A stretch of DNA of 34,915 bases from Desulfuromonas sp. (GTDB lineage: Bacteria; Desulfobacterota; Desulfuromonadia; Desulfuromonadales; UBA2294). This document shows, in pieces, positions 7,002 through 14,965 of the stretch (within the stretch, counting starts at the first letter, position 1; each line of letters starts with the position of its first letter). Below the pieces are notes generated by a model. The model was not told where the DNA came from, did not search any database, and saw only the letters and a list, made by a program, of their open reading frames with translations. The position numbers and the translations under genes are program-made. The stretch lies in contig PKUH01000080.1 in assembly GCA_002869615.1 (NCBI GenBank), positions 1 to 34,915 of the forward strand, read 5' to 3'.

Positions 7002-9095
7002 ATGTGCCATAAACCCTTTTTTACTGTCCTTGTCTGCTCTCTGCTGCTGCCGTCATTTTCGGTTTTTGCCGCCGATACGGTGATCCTCGATGAGATTGTC
7101 GTTCGCGGGACCGAACAATCGAGTTTTTCCAGCAACCTGACCATCCGCGAAGTCAAGGAAAGCGCCGCCCGCGACCTCGGTGAAGCGCTGCAAAATGTTC
7201 CGGGGATGACCTACGTGCGGAAAGGGGCGATCGCCAACGACGTCGTTTTGCGCGGTCTGAAGAAGGACAATATCAATGTCCTGCTCGACGGCGTCCGGTT
7301 GTATGGCGGCTGCCCGTCGCGTATGGACCCGCCCTCCTTCCATTTCGACTTCGCCGAAGTCGAATCGGTGGAAGTGGTCCGTGGCCCCTACGACCTGAGC
7401 CATCCCGGCAGCCTCGGCGGCATGGTTAACGCCGTTTCCAAGTCACCTGCCATGGGAAAAAAATTCAACTTCAGCTTGACCGGCGGATCCTTCGACATGC
7501 TCCACTCCTCCCTGACTACCTCGTACGGCGCAGAAAAATACGATATTCTTGCTGGCTATGCCTACAAGTACTCACTGCCGCCGGAATCGGGTGACGGCAA
7601 GCGGATTACTGAAGTTTATACACCCGGAACTCCCAACAGTTACCTCGCTGACAAAATCGATTCACGCGCCTACCGGATCAATACCGGTTGGGCAAAAGCC
7701 GGCTACAAGTTCATGGACAAGGGCCGTTCGGAAATCAGCTACAGCTACCAGGACGCTGAACACGTTCTCTACCCTTACCTCTTCATGGATGCCGACTACG
7801 ACAAGACACACCGCTTGAGTTGGACAACGCGTATCGAAGAGAAAGCCGGTGCTTTTGAAAACTCGGAAATCCAGCTCTGGTGGGACCGGGTCGACCATCT
7901 GATGAGTGACCGCAATCGTACGTCATCGCTCTCTAAACCACGCGACTACGGCATGGAGACCGATTCGCAGACTTCGGTCAGTGGCGTTCGCGCCAACGGA
8001 GTCATCAAGGTTGGCGAAGGTGCACTCAAGTCGGGACTCGACTATTATCACCGGAACTGGGACGCGACCAACTCCAGCGTCATGTACTTGTCGTACCAGC
8101 CTCAGGCGATGGTGCCAGACGTCGACATCGACAATATCGGAGCCTTTGCCGAATATAGTGTGCCGGTTGCAGAAAATTTGCGGCTGACCACCGGTGGCCG
8201 GGTCGATCGGACGACAGCCGAGGCGAACGCACTCGATGCGAACCGCCTGACAACCGTCTATGAGCAATACAACTCAAGCACAAACCTTGATTCAGAAACC
8301 GACTTCACCGAGTTTGGCGGCAACCTGCAGCTGACATGGACACCGCGCGATTCGATCGAGATCTTTACCGGCATTGCATCAATGACCCGCACCCCCGATC
8401 CGCAGGAGCTCTACATCGGCCTTGTACGTTTACCAACTATGATGATGCCGAATCCGACCAGTTGGGTCGGCAACCCGGACCTCGATCCGGTACGTAACAA
8501 CCAGGCCGACATCGGCTTTAAAATGACGGCAGATACCCTGTTTTTATCCGGCAGTCTCTTCTACAGTGATCTTGATAACTACATTACACTGGTCGAGATC
8601 GCCGATCCGGACGGCGGCGGAACTTTATATTCAAAAGGCCGTTCCTACCGGAACATCGATGCCGAAATCGTCGGCGGTGAAATCAGCGTTCAAAGCTCCC
8701 TGCCCTTGGACCTGTTTTTGACCGCAGCGCTCAATTACACGCGGGGTGAGAACAAGGACCTCGACGAGCCGCTGGCAGAGACTCCGCCTTTGAACGGTTC
8801 GGTCTCACTGCGCTATGATCTTGGCACCTGGTTCGCGGAGATCACCGAACGATTTGCCGACCGCCAGGATCGGATCGCCACCAGTCTGCAGGAGCTGGAA
8901 ACGGCGGGCTGGAACATCACCAACATCAAGGGGGGATACTATTTTGACAACTGGTCGTTGATTGCCGGGGTCGACAATCTCTTTGACAACTACTACTTCA
9001 GCCATTTGTCGTATCAGCGCGATCCTTACAGCTCAGGCGTCAGGGTGCCGGAAACAGGAAGGATGGCTTATTTGACGATCAGCTACAGTTATTGA
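7002..9095 (+). CDS. TonB-dependent outer-membrane receptor, OprC/NosA-like (putative copper)
   Basis: The protein has 697 residues: a signal peptide (about 1-23, cut after VFAA), a TonB-box region (about 26-33), a plug domain (about 40-150) and a 22-strand-type beta barrel ending in an aromatic-terminated TISYSY strand. The plug contains LYGGCPSRMDPPSF, with Cys104 and Met108 in the CxxxM arrangement. Residues 299-301 are HLM, an HxM motif in a barrel segment. In Pseudomonas OprC a CxxxM-HxM set forms the copper site, so copper uptake is a specific prediction here; siderophore uptake is less likely. Pairing of these motifs in three dimensions is inferred. AGGAGGA lies before the ATG. A dedicated TonB follows 13 bases downstream. 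Confidence 0.85.
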   Translation: MCHKPFFTVLVCSLLLPSFSVFAADTVILDEIVVRGTEQSSFSSNLTIREVKESAARDLGEALQNVPGMTYVRKGAIANDVVLRGLKKDNINVLLDGVRLYGGCPSRMDPPSFHFDFAEVESVEVVRGPYDLSHPGSLGGMVNAVSKSPAMGKKFNFSLTGGSFDMLHSSLTTSYGAEKYDILAGYAYKYSLPPESGDGKRITEVYTPGTPNSYLADKIDSRAYRINTGWAKAGYKFMDKGRSEISYSYQDAEHVLYPYLFMDADYDKTHRLSWTTRIEEKAGAFENSEIQLWWDRVDHLMSDRNRTSSLSKPRDYGMETDSQTSVSGVRANGVIKVGEGALKSGLDYYHRNWDATNSSVMYLSYQPQAMVPDVDIDNIGAFAEYSVPVAENLRLTTGGRVDRTTAEANALDANRLTTVYEQYNSSTNLDSETDFTEFGGNLQLTWTPRDSIEIFTGIASMTRTPDPQELYIGLVRLPTMMMPNPTSWVGNPDLDPVRNNQADIGFKMTADTLFLSGSLFYSDLDNYITLVEIADPDGGGTLYSKGRSYRNIDAEIVGGEISVQSSLPLDLFLTAALNYTRGENKDLDEPLAETPPLNGSVSLRYDLGTWFAEITERFADRQDRIATSLQELETAGWNITNIKGGYYFDNWSLIAGVDNLFDNYYFSHLSYQRDPYSSGVRVPETGRMAYLTISYSY

Positions 9096-9108
9096 ATACT
9101 TGACGGGT

Positions 9109-9801
9109 ATGGACAGTGATCACAAACTTGCCTGGGCCATCTTCATTTCGATTGGCTGTCATCTTCTGATCTTCGTTGCTGCAATCGAGTTTGCACCCTG
9201 GAAGATTCTGAAATCGGGGCAGAAAAGCCGGATCGTTGTTCATCTCAACACTCCGTCGGCGGTTGAACCGGCGGCAACCACAACCGTGCCGAAAAAAACG
9301 GTAAAAATCGAAGAGAAGGTCAAAGCGACGCCACCGCCCACAGTGGTCAAGGTTCAAGACGGGAAAAAGAAGAGCCCGGAAGAAATCCCGGCCCAGCCCG
9401 AACCGGCGGCGGCACCCGCACCGCAACAGCCGGTCGTTTCCGACCAGCCCCTGATTCGCGACCGATCACTCGGCAACCTCATGGCAAAACCACAGAACGA
9501 AGGGACAGGGGATTGGCAAGCCGAATACGCGCGCAAGCTCAGAGAGCTGATCGAAGAGAACCAGCGTTATCCGGTGATGGCATCGCGCAACCGGTTACAG
9601 GGGACGGTGATGGTCGGGTTTATTCTTAATCGTTCCGGAAACCTGCTTGAATGTCACATCACCCAATCCTGTCAGCATAAAATTCTTGATCGGGCCGCCT
9701 TGCGCGCCGTAAAAAGCGTCAAAAGCTTCCCTCCCTTTCCGGATTCAGTTGGATGGGAGCAGGCCGGTTTTGTCGTTCCGGTGACCTTTCGCATCGAATA
9801 A
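9109..9801 (+). CDS. tonB: TonB energy-transducing protein
   Basis: The protein has 230 residues: an N-terminal membrane anchor (about 8-27, AWAIFISIGCHLLIFVAAI), a long Lys/Pro/Glu/Ala-rich periplasm-spanning linker (about 50-125, with PAQPEPAAAPAPQQP), and a C-terminal TonB domain (about 145-230) with RYPVMASRNRLQGTVMVGFILNRSG. It passes proton-motive force from ExbB/ExbD to outer-membrane receptors. ExbB and ExbD are not in the window. The start is 13 bases after the receptor stop, so it probably energises that receptor. I chose ATG at 9109 over TTG at 9100; neither has a strong ribosome-binding site. It converges with the thioesterase gene, leaving only 14 bases. Confidence 0.9.
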   Translation: MDSDHKLAWAIFISIGCHLLIFVAAIEFAPWKILKSGQKSRIVVHLNTPSAVEPAATTTVPKKTVKIEEKVKATPPPTVVKVQDGKKKSPEEIPAQPEPAAAPAPQQPVVSDQPLIRDRSLGNLMAKPQNEGTGDWQAEYARKLRELIEENQRYPVMASRNRLQGTVMVGFILNRSGNLLECHITQSCQHKILDRAALRAVKSVKSFPPFPDSVGWEQAGFVVPVTFRIE

Positions 9802-9815
9802 GCACACTTGACCAC

Positions 9816-10562
9816 TCAACGAGGCTGCCACTGTACCTGCAGGCGGGCCAGTTCCCGGCCGTCACTTTCGCGCAGAAGCTGATGCAGGCTGCAAGATGAC
9901 TGGCAATCATAGTTGCTTCGTGAAAAAACCCGATCACCGTATTTTGCTTCGGCGCGATATGAGACTTCAATTGTTTGCGGGCTCACCTGCCCGATGATAT
10001 TGGCAGGAATAGTCTCCAGGGCCCAGTCGACATAGACGGTATTATTGACATGCTGATTAATATCGAGGTCGCTGTGACGCACCCGGAATGGAAGCTCGCA
10101 ATTAAAATCGAGCGGAACCGGCAAACTGGTAAAGTTATCATGAACCATTCGCCTGGGAACGGTCGGCAGTTCCGGCAGAAACTCATCAATACGAACCGGG
10201 CGCCGCGTTTCGAGATTGATCAGCATCCAGGAACTGGTCGCCGAGACGATCAACTGGTTGTCCGGACCGGTCAATGCAAAATCACGCAGGGCAAAACGCC
10301 CTTCTTTCGCCGACGGCCAGGTGCGCAGACTGATCTGGCTGTGGACCGGCGGGAAAGAATGAAACTGCAGATGATAGCGGGACAGGACCCAGGTCAGGTT
10401 TTTCTTCAGGAGAGCCGGCACCGAAGCACCAAGCCGGGCTGCATGTTCACCGGCGGCATCCTGCAGGTAATTGAGTATGGTTAACGGCCGGACCAGCCCC
10501 CGGGTGTCAATTTCATAGCTTCTGATCCGGTAGTCTGCCTGATAAATATCCATTTCGGTCAT
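9816..10562 (-). CDS. Acyl-ACP thioesterase (FatA/FatB-like double hotdog)
   Basis: About 248 residues long. The N-terminal hotdog carries YRIRSYEIDTRG and NYLQDAAGEHAARLG, both typical of the acyl-ACP thioesterase family. The C-terminal hotdog has RVRHSDLDINQHVNNTVYVDW, which includes the catalytic DxNxH set. It releases fatty acids from acyl carrier protein in the cytoplasm; chain-length preference cannot be read from sequence. ATG at 10562 is taken as start; GTG 10568 and ATG 10553 are alternatives, and none has a clear ribosome-binding site. A strong terminator hairpin ends only about 16 bases upstream of the start, which leaves little room for a promoter. Confidence 0.85.
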   Translation of the reverse strand: MTEMDIYQADYRIRSYEIDTRGLVRPLTILNYLQDAAGEHAARLGASVPALLKKNLTWVLSRYHLQFHSFPPVHSQISLRTWPSAKEGRFALRDFALTGPDNQLIVSATSSWMLINLETRRPVRIDEFLPELPTVPRRMVHDNFTSLPVPLDFNCELPFRVRHSDLDINQHVNNTVYVDWALETIPANIIGQVSPQTIEVSYRAEAKYGDRVFSRSNYDCQSSCSLHQLLRESDGRELARLQVQWQPR

Positions 10563-10577
10563 CGCCACAACATAACA

Positions 10578-10608
10578 GAAAAAGGAGCCGTATGCGGCTC
10601 CTTTTTCT
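10578..10608 (-). terminator. Rho-independent terminator between the small ORF and the thioesterase
   Basis: AGAAAAAGGAGCCG (10578-10591 region) pairs with CGGCTCCTTTTTCT (ending 10608) around TATG. Read on the minus strand, the stem is followed by a T-rich tract. It ends the nifU-like / small-ORF transcription unit. Confidence 0.85.
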
Positions 10609-10629
10609 CTCTTCAGCTTGAGGCAGGGA

Positions 10630-10824
10630 TCAGGCCTCGTAAACGAGCGTCCTGATCAATCCGATGGTTGAACCATCCTCGCTTGTCGCGGTGTCGCAGA
10701 GGGAGACAACCTTGCTGATGCTGTTTTCAGCAATGAAAGCGTTCACCCTGGCATCAAGCTCATCAAGCTCCTGCTGCGCCTTGAATGGCTTCAAGGGTTC
10801 ACCAAATGTCTTGACCTTGATCAT
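10630..10824 (-). CDS. Small conserved-looking protein of unknown function
   Basis: A 64-residue soluble protein starting MIKVKTFGEPLKPF, with an excellent ribosome-binding site (AAAGGAGG, five bases before the ATG). It is predicted to have a helix in the middle (AQQELDELDARVNAFIAEN) and two strands (KVVSLCDTAT, IGLIRTLVYEA), an arrangement seen in many small deltaproteobacterial proteins. I do not recognise a family with a known function. It lies 24 bases downstream of the NifU-like gene and before a terminator, so it is likely the last gene of that unit. Confidence 0.7.
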   Translation of the reverse strand: MIKVKTFGEPLKPFKAQQELDELDARVNAFIAENSISKVVSLCDTATSEDGSTIGLIRTLVYEA

Positions 10825-10848
10825 CGCTGCCTCCTTTCAAAGTTCATC

Positions 10849-11070
10849 TTACACCTGAACGACTTCTTTGATGCCCGGGATATTTTCGACCAGCGTCCGT
10901 TCGATTCCCATCTTCAGGGTCATGGTCGACATCGGGCAGGAACCACAGGCGCCGGTCAGTCTGACGCTGACAACGCCATCCTCAGTCACATCTACCAGTT
11001 CAACATCGCCACCGTCTGCCTGCAACGCCGGGCGAACCTGTTCCAGAACTTCCTGTACTTTCTCTTTCAT
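10849..11070 (-). CDS. NifU C-terminal domain Fe-S scaffold protein
   Basis: A 73-residue single-domain protein, [21 protein letters not shown] at the start and [17 protein letters not shown] in the middle. The CxxC (Cys42, Cys45) is the Fe-S cluster-binding motif of NfuA/NifU C-terminal domains. It is expected to carry and deliver [4Fe-4S] clusters in the cytoplasm. The open frame extends upstream to 11172, but AGGAGG lies five bases before the ATG at 11070 and the family begins there. Upstream on the same strand is the MidA-like gene, 73 bases away. Confidence 0.92.
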   Translation of the reverse strand: MKEKVQEVLEQVRPALQADGGDVELVDVTEDGVVSVRLTGACGSCPMSTMTLKMGIERTLVENIPGIKEVVQV

Positions 11071-11143
11071 AAATCCTCCTATCTGTTCTCTGTTCAGTAT
11101 AGCCCTGTCCCGGGTTCGGGGCAAGGCAGTGCTCTTCCTTTTC

Positions 11144-12295
11144 TTAAGATAGCGGTATCGGAATATCCGCAATCCGTCTTTGACAAATCAGTTCGGGTGA
11201 CCCGACCCCCTTCCCCTGAATCAGAACCTTGAAGGTACTTCCCATCCCTTCATCCGGCATCACCAGATTCTTCAGGGTCATGCGCAGGGCCGCCGCTTCG
11301 GTTTCACTTTTGGCAGCAGCCTGCAGCTGCATCAGCTGCTCGATAAAGCCGAGGGCCATCAGGAAACGGTACTGGACATCAAAATAAAGAGTATGAAGAC
11401 CCCTTTCGAGGCCGGCTTTCTGCAGTGCGGTAAAGTCGACGTGCGCCGTGATGTCCTGCTCGCCGACGAGCTGGTAAGGGTCTTCGTTGGAACTGTGCCT
11501 GTGATAACACATCAAAGTCCCGTTTCTGCGAAACGGTGCGTACAGCTCTTCGGCCGGATATCCGTAATCAACGCTCAGGACAAAACCTTTCTCAAGTCGG
11601 TCGCTAACCTGCCGAATCCAATCAACCGCCGCAAGATTGGCTTCCCCCCGGTTCCCTTCGCAAGGGGACGAACCGAGCCAGGAAAAATGAGTTTCAAGGC
11701 GACCATCATCGGGCCGCAACTGTTCGCCAAATCCAGCGTCGGTATTGCTGACATAAACTTCGAAGTAAGCTCCATCCCGCTTCTCGGCGAGATGAACCGG
11801 AAACGCATCGACCAGCTCATTCGAAAGAAAACAGCCGGTGACCGGTTCGAGCTCTTCAAATGTCGACCATGAAATAATGTCGGCATGGGATGACAAATTT
11901 GCTGACTGCCGCTGTCGATTGTCAGGAGAGACTTCGACGATCCGGTAGTTGAGGCGGCGATAGAAATCGGGATGCTCATGGCGAACGGAATCGAGGATAT
12001 CCTTGGCCAGGTGCCCTTCACCGGCGCCCTGCTCGACAAGCGTAAAGGATTCGCAACCGAGCAGCTGCCACATCTGGTCGAGCTGTCGGGCAATCAGGGC
12101 TCCGAACAGGGAATGGACCGAACTGGAGGTAAAAAAGTCACCCTTTTTACCGATCCGGGTGCGGTCTTTCATGTAATAACCCGATTCCGGATGGTAGAGG
12201 CAGAGCTCCATGAACCGGGAGAAACGGATCCCGCCATTCTCCGCGATCTCACGGGCAATAATCTCTTTCAACTGCTGGTCGCTTTGCTCTCTCAT
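11144..12295 (-). CDS. SAM-dependent methyltransferase, MidA/NDUFAF7 family (DUF185)
   Basis: The protein has 383 residues from ATG 12295, which follows GGTGGAAAA; the upstream extension to 12349 has no ribosome-binding site. Family hallmarks are the N-terminal [19 protein letters not shown]-like block (here [18 protein letters not shown]), [10 protein letters not shown], the SAM-binding [27 protein letters not shown] and VLSVDYGYP. The mitochondrial homologue NDUFAF7 methylates an arginine of the 49-kDa subunit during complex I assembly; the bacterial target is not established. It diverges from the CopG-like selenoprotein gene across a 132-base gap. Confidence 0.88.
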   Translation of the reverse strand: MREQSDQQLKEIIAREIAENGGIRFSRFMELCLYHPESGYYMKDRTRIGKKGDFFTSSSVHSLFGALIARQLDQMWQLLGCESFTLVEQGAGEGHLAKDILDSVRHEHPDFYRRLNYRIVEVSPDNRQRQSANLSSHADIISWSTFEELEPVTGCFLSNELVDAFPVHLAEKRDGAYFEVYVSNTDAGFGEQLRPDDGRLETHFSWLGSSPCEGNRGEANLAAVDWIRQVSDRLEKGFVLSVDYGYPAEELYAPFRRNGTLMCYHRHSSNEDPYQLVGEQDITAHVDFTALQKAGLERGLHTLYFDVQYRFLMALGFIEQLMQLQAAAKSETEAAALRMTLKNLVMPDEGMGSTFKVLIQGKGVGSPELICQRRIADIPIPLS

Positions 12296-12364
12296 TTTTC
12301 CACCGCAAAAATAAAGCGGGATTGTACCGCAGTGGCCATGAAGTGGCAAGAAAAGATTACTGTT

Positions 12365-12392
12365 TTGCTCAGGATTGCTTCTGTGGCATAAT
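12365..12392 (+). promoter_or_regulatory. Possible promoter of the CopG-like selenoprotein gene
   Basis: TTGCTC (12365-12370) and CATAAT (12387-12392) are separated by 16 bases, 35 bases upstream of the ATG at 12428. I see no recognisable CueR- or CsoR-type operator overlapping it. Confidence 0.45.
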
Positions 12393-12427
12393 TAAAGGAC
12401 ACAAATGCGAGAAAGGGAAATTTACTT

Positions 12428-12925
12428 ATGCGATATTTCACGCACCTGTCACTACTGGTCCTGGCCTGTTTCCTGGCGCCGCTCATGGCATTTACCGGGG
12501 TCGCCTATGGTCAGGACAACGCCCGGGACATGCTGGTTTACAAGACACCCGGCTGAGGCTGTTGCAAGGGCTGGGGCGACCATCTCGAGGAAGCAGGCTT
12601 CACCATCCGTTACCAAGACACCGGCCGGATAACCGAGCTCAAACGGAGTTACGGTCTTCCTGATAAGCTTCGCTCCTGCCATACAGCCATCGTCGATGGC
12701 TATATCATTGAAGGTCATGTTCCGGGTGAACAGATCCATCGTCTACTGGAGACCAGACCGCCGATTAACGGACTCAGCGTACCCGGGATGCCGATCGGGT
12801 CGCCCGGAATGGAATCGGACACCATACCGGCACAGCCTTACAAGGTTTATTCTTTTGACAGACAGGGGAATATTTCAGTCTTTGCAGAATATCCCGGCGC
12901 CAATCCCGGGCAAAGAAAACAATAA
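12428..12925 (+). CDS. Selenocysteine-containing CopG-like protein (DUF411)
   Basis: Reading through one in-frame TGA (12554-12556) gives a complete 165-residue DUF411 protein. It has a hydrophobic export signal (about 6-28), then VYKTPG-U43-GCCKGWGDHLEEAGF, CHTAIVDGYIIEGHVP (Cys84) and VPGMPIGSPGME (119-129), ending with TAA at 12923. DUF411 proteins normally have CxCC at this point, so TGA replaces exactly the first Cys while Cys45, Cys46 and His52 remain. In Pseudomonas CopG, a DUF411 protein, the conserved cysteines hold a copper cluster, so a periplasmic copper role is likely. Homology continues in the same frame on both sides of the TGA, which argues against a pseudogene. A possible SECIS hairpin follows the codon. 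The ribosome-binding site (AGGGAAA) is modest. No selA/B/C/D gene is in the window. Confidence 0.88.
12557..12584 (+). promoter_or_regulatory. Candidate bacterial SECIS stem-loop downstream of the UGA codon
   Basis: GUUGC (12561-12565) pairs with GCGAC (12576-12580) around the loop AAGGGCUGGG, and the two outer G residues (12557-12558) can pair with U12583 and C12584 across a small internal loop. The loop has the G-rich/U composition seen in bacterial SECIS elements. It begins close to the UGA (about 9 bases), nearer than is usual, so the exact fold is uncertain. A second hairpin, GAAG/CUUC, lies about 35 bases after the UGA. Confidence 0.45.
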
Positions 12926-12940
12926 GCATCCGGAGACTTT

Positions 12941-13585
12941 TTACGGCACAATCCCCATAAACCTGTGAACCTGCAAAAGGTCGGAAACTTCCTGAATCAA
13001 CAGGGTTTTGATATCAAGAGCAGCGGCCGGCTGCAGATCGACCTGTTGGCGGTCACCGACAAAGAGGAAGGTCTCGGGCGGCCCGCCGATATCTTCAAGG
13101 ACTCGCTGAAAGGCCTCCGGGTCGGGTTTCGGCAGCCAGCAGAACTCGATTGTGTAGAGGTCGCGAAAACAGTTCGCAATGCCGAGCAGCGACAGGATTT
13201 TTTCCGTCAGAAAACGGTTATTGTTGGTGTAGATGTACAAATCACAAATCGACTTCAATGAGTCGAGCAACGCGATCAGGACCGGGTCCTCGACCAGGTA
13301 GCGCTCCGGCTTGACCTCCTGCTGAAAAAAACGATGAAGGTCACCTAACTCGAGTCCGAGTTCCATGCAGGTCAGTGAAAGTGTTGGCTCGACGCCGAGG
13401 CTCTCGGCCAGGCGCTCTTTTGCTGTCCGGAGCAGTTGACGCCCCTCGAACAGGGGAACTCCGCGCGCCGAAGCAACCGCAACATAGGCTGCTTCGGTAA
13501 TCTCCTGCAGCAGATGTTCTGATGAATAGAGTGTTCCGTCCAGGTCAAATACGATTGACCGGATCGGCTGATTAACACTAAGCAT
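12941..13585 (-). CDS. HAD-superfamily hydrolase (pyrimidine 5'-nucleotidase/phosphatase type)
   Basis: The protein has 214 residues. HAD motif I is IVFDLDGTLY (Asp14, Asp16), motif II is in LYIYTNNN, motif III is the Lys in WLPKPDPEAF, and motif IV is FVGDRQQVDLQPA. An alpha-helical cap sits between motifs I and II. This arrangement fits small phosphatases acting on phosphorylated metabolites, such as nucleoside monophosphates; the substrate cannot be assigned. It ends 16 bases after the convergent selenoprotein gene and lies 58 bases downstream of the GDPD gene on the same strand, probably in one operon with it. Confidence 0.82.
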   Translation of the reverse strand: MLSVNQPIRSIVFDLDGTLYSSEHLLQEITEAAYVAVASARGVPLFEGRQLLRTAKERLAESLGVEPTLSLTCMELGLELGDLHRFFQQEVKPERYLVEDPVLIALLDSLKSICDLYIYTNNNRFLTEKILSLLGIANCFRDLYTIEFCWLPKPDPEAFQRVLEDIGGPPETFLFVGDRQQVDLQPAAALDIKTLLIQEVSDLLQVHRFMGIVP

Positions 13586-13643
13586 GTGATGCCCCCGGAA
13601 TTATCATAAAAGTCCAGCATGGGGGCCGGCACTGTCAAAAAAG

Positions 13644-14345
13644 TCAAGGCAGATCGGTGAAATATCCGTCGACGCCGCGGCGCCGCATGTCCCGCTCATT
13701 CAGAAGCTTACCATCGGTCCAGGGGTAGATCTTGAGGTTGTTGGCATGACAGGCAACAACCAGGTTGCGCGTCAGATACATCGCCTTGGGGTGAAATGAT
13801 TCGGCGACACAGGCCAGAGCCCGGCGCATGGAGAGCCGCCAGAACGGACTATCGGTCAAAAAAGCAAGTGCCAGACCAGCATTGAGCTGACGCAGCTGCG
13901 ACAATGCTTTATGATTGAAAGAAGAGATGAGAACATCGACTTCAGGAAAATCAGCAATTGTCGACAAGACTGCACGGCCGGCCCGCTGATCCTTGATTTC
14001 AACATTGATCCGGATCCGCTCCCCGGCCCAGGCAAACACCTCGGCCAGAAGTGGCATCCTCTCGCCGGCGAATCTTTCGTAAAACCACGTCCCGGCATCT
14101 AGGTCGAGTAATTCGGCCAGGCTCTTGTCTGCGACCGCACCGGTTCCGTCGGTTGTCCGGTCAACGGTATCGTCGTGGATAACAACCGGAATGCCATCGC
14201 GGCTGAGATGGACATCGAGTTCAATGCCGTCAGCCCCGGCATCAGCGGCAGCCCGAAAAGCGGTCATCGTGTTTTCCGGTGCCCGCGCCGAGGCGCCACG
14301 GTGCGCCCAGACAAAAAACGTGTTAGCGCGTTGAAACGAAGTCAT
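13644..14345 (-). CDS. Glycerophosphodiester phosphodiesterase
   Basis: A 233-residue cytoplasmic-type GDPD without a signal peptide. The TIM-barrel active site is complete: AHRG (His15, Arg16), PENT (Glu24), GIELDV (Glu42, Asp44) and VIHDD (His57), followed by NVEIK (metal-ligand Glu) and the final YPWTDG. It hydrolyses glycerophosphodiesters to glycerol-3-phosphate and an alcohol. The HAD phosphatase gene follows on the same strand. The start codon overlaps the ATG of a small opposite-strand ORF at 14344. Confidence 0.92.
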   Translation of the reverse strand: MTSFQRANTFFVWAHRGASARAPENTMTAFRAAADAGADGIELDVHLSRDGIPVVIHDDTVDRTTDGTGAVADKSLAELLDLDAGTWFYERFAGERMPLLAEVFAWAGERIRINVEIKDQRAGRAVLSTIADFPEVDVLISSFNHKALSQLRQLNAGLALAFLTDSPFWRLSMRRALACVAESFHPKAMYLTRNLVVACHANNLKIYPWTDGKLLNERDMRRRGVDGYFTDLP

Positions 14346-14607
14346 GAAAAAAGAGACCTTCTATCTGATCCTGCTGATCCTGATATTACTCTGTGCGATG
14401 ATCTATACCTTGCTGACTGGCGATAATCGCAGCCGTCACGGTTACGGACAGGTCAATTTTCCGGCCGCAAGATCATGCCTGACATCATGGCAGTCCCTGG
14501 AGAACCGGGTATACCTTCTTACTCCAGGCATAAATACCGCCGTAAAGGTTGTAGACTTCGGGGTATCCGATCCGGGCCATGTATCCGACGACCTGGGAGC
14601 TGCGTGA
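14344..14607 (+). CDS. Possible small membrane protein (overlaps rhodanese gene antisense)
   Basis: The first part of this 87-codon frame reads MKKETFYLILLILILLCAMIY, a convincing single transmembrane helix with a positively charged start, then GDNRSRHGYGQV. That N-terminal third lies in the otherwise empty gap between GDPD and the rhodanese. The rest runs antisense through the rhodanese 3' end and shows no recognisable features. There is no clear ribosome-binding site. It may be a genuine small membrane protein whose C-terminus has degenerated or been replaced. It could also be chance. Confidence 0.4.
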   Translation: MKKETFYLILLILILLCAMIYTLLTGDNRSRHGYGQVNFPAARSCLTSWQSLENRVYLLTPGINTAVKVVDFGVSDPGHVSDDLGAA

Positions 14608-14901
14608 ACCGACAGCGCAATAGACCAGCAGCGGTTTGTTCTTCGGAACCTCGTCCATTCTTTGCAGCAGCTGATCAATCGGAATCAGCTTGGCTCCGGC
14701 CAGTCGAACCTGTTGATATTCACCCGGGGTCCTGACATCGAGCAGAAAAATCTCGTCACCGCGCTGCTTGAGCAGTTCGTAGGACTCTTCGGGCGAGAGG
14801 TTTTTAACGACTCCGGCGGCGATAGCCGCGGCGCTCAAAAAGAAAAAAATGGATACCACAAGGCTCCATAAAACCAGTTTCTGTCTCAAAACAATTGCCA
14901 T
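14485..14901 (-). CDS. Exported single-domain rhodanese
   Basis: The protein has 138 residues from ATG 14901. A signal or anchor sequence (about 8-29, VLWSLVVSIFFFLSAAAIAA) precedes one rhodanese domain with LLDVRTPGEYQQVRLAGA and the active-site loop CAVGSRS (Cys95). Such periplasmic rhodaneses transfer or bind sulfane sulfur; the physiological acceptor is unknown. The frame is open up to 15027, but that stretch has no ribosome-binding site and crosses the glpX promoter. AAAGG sits directly against the ATG, so the precise start is uncertain. It diverges from glpX. Confidence 0.82.
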   Translation of the reverse strand: MAIVLRQKLVLWSLVVSIFFFLSAAAIAAGVVKNLSPEESYELLKQRGDEIFLLDVRTPGEYQQVRLAGAKLIPIDQLLQRMDEVPKNKPLLVYCAVGSRSSQVVGYMARIGYPEVYNLYGGIYAWSKKVYPVLQGLP

Positions 14902-14965
14902 CCTTTCAGTTCCTGAAATCAGGTTCAGTATATTCGGTCTCCAGCTTCGAGGACAACCAAAAAGA

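Noticed and set aside
12322-12739. Three short frames (two plus, one minus) over the CopG-like gene
   Set aside because: They are off-frame shadows; the in-frame reading through TGA gives a complete known domain instead.
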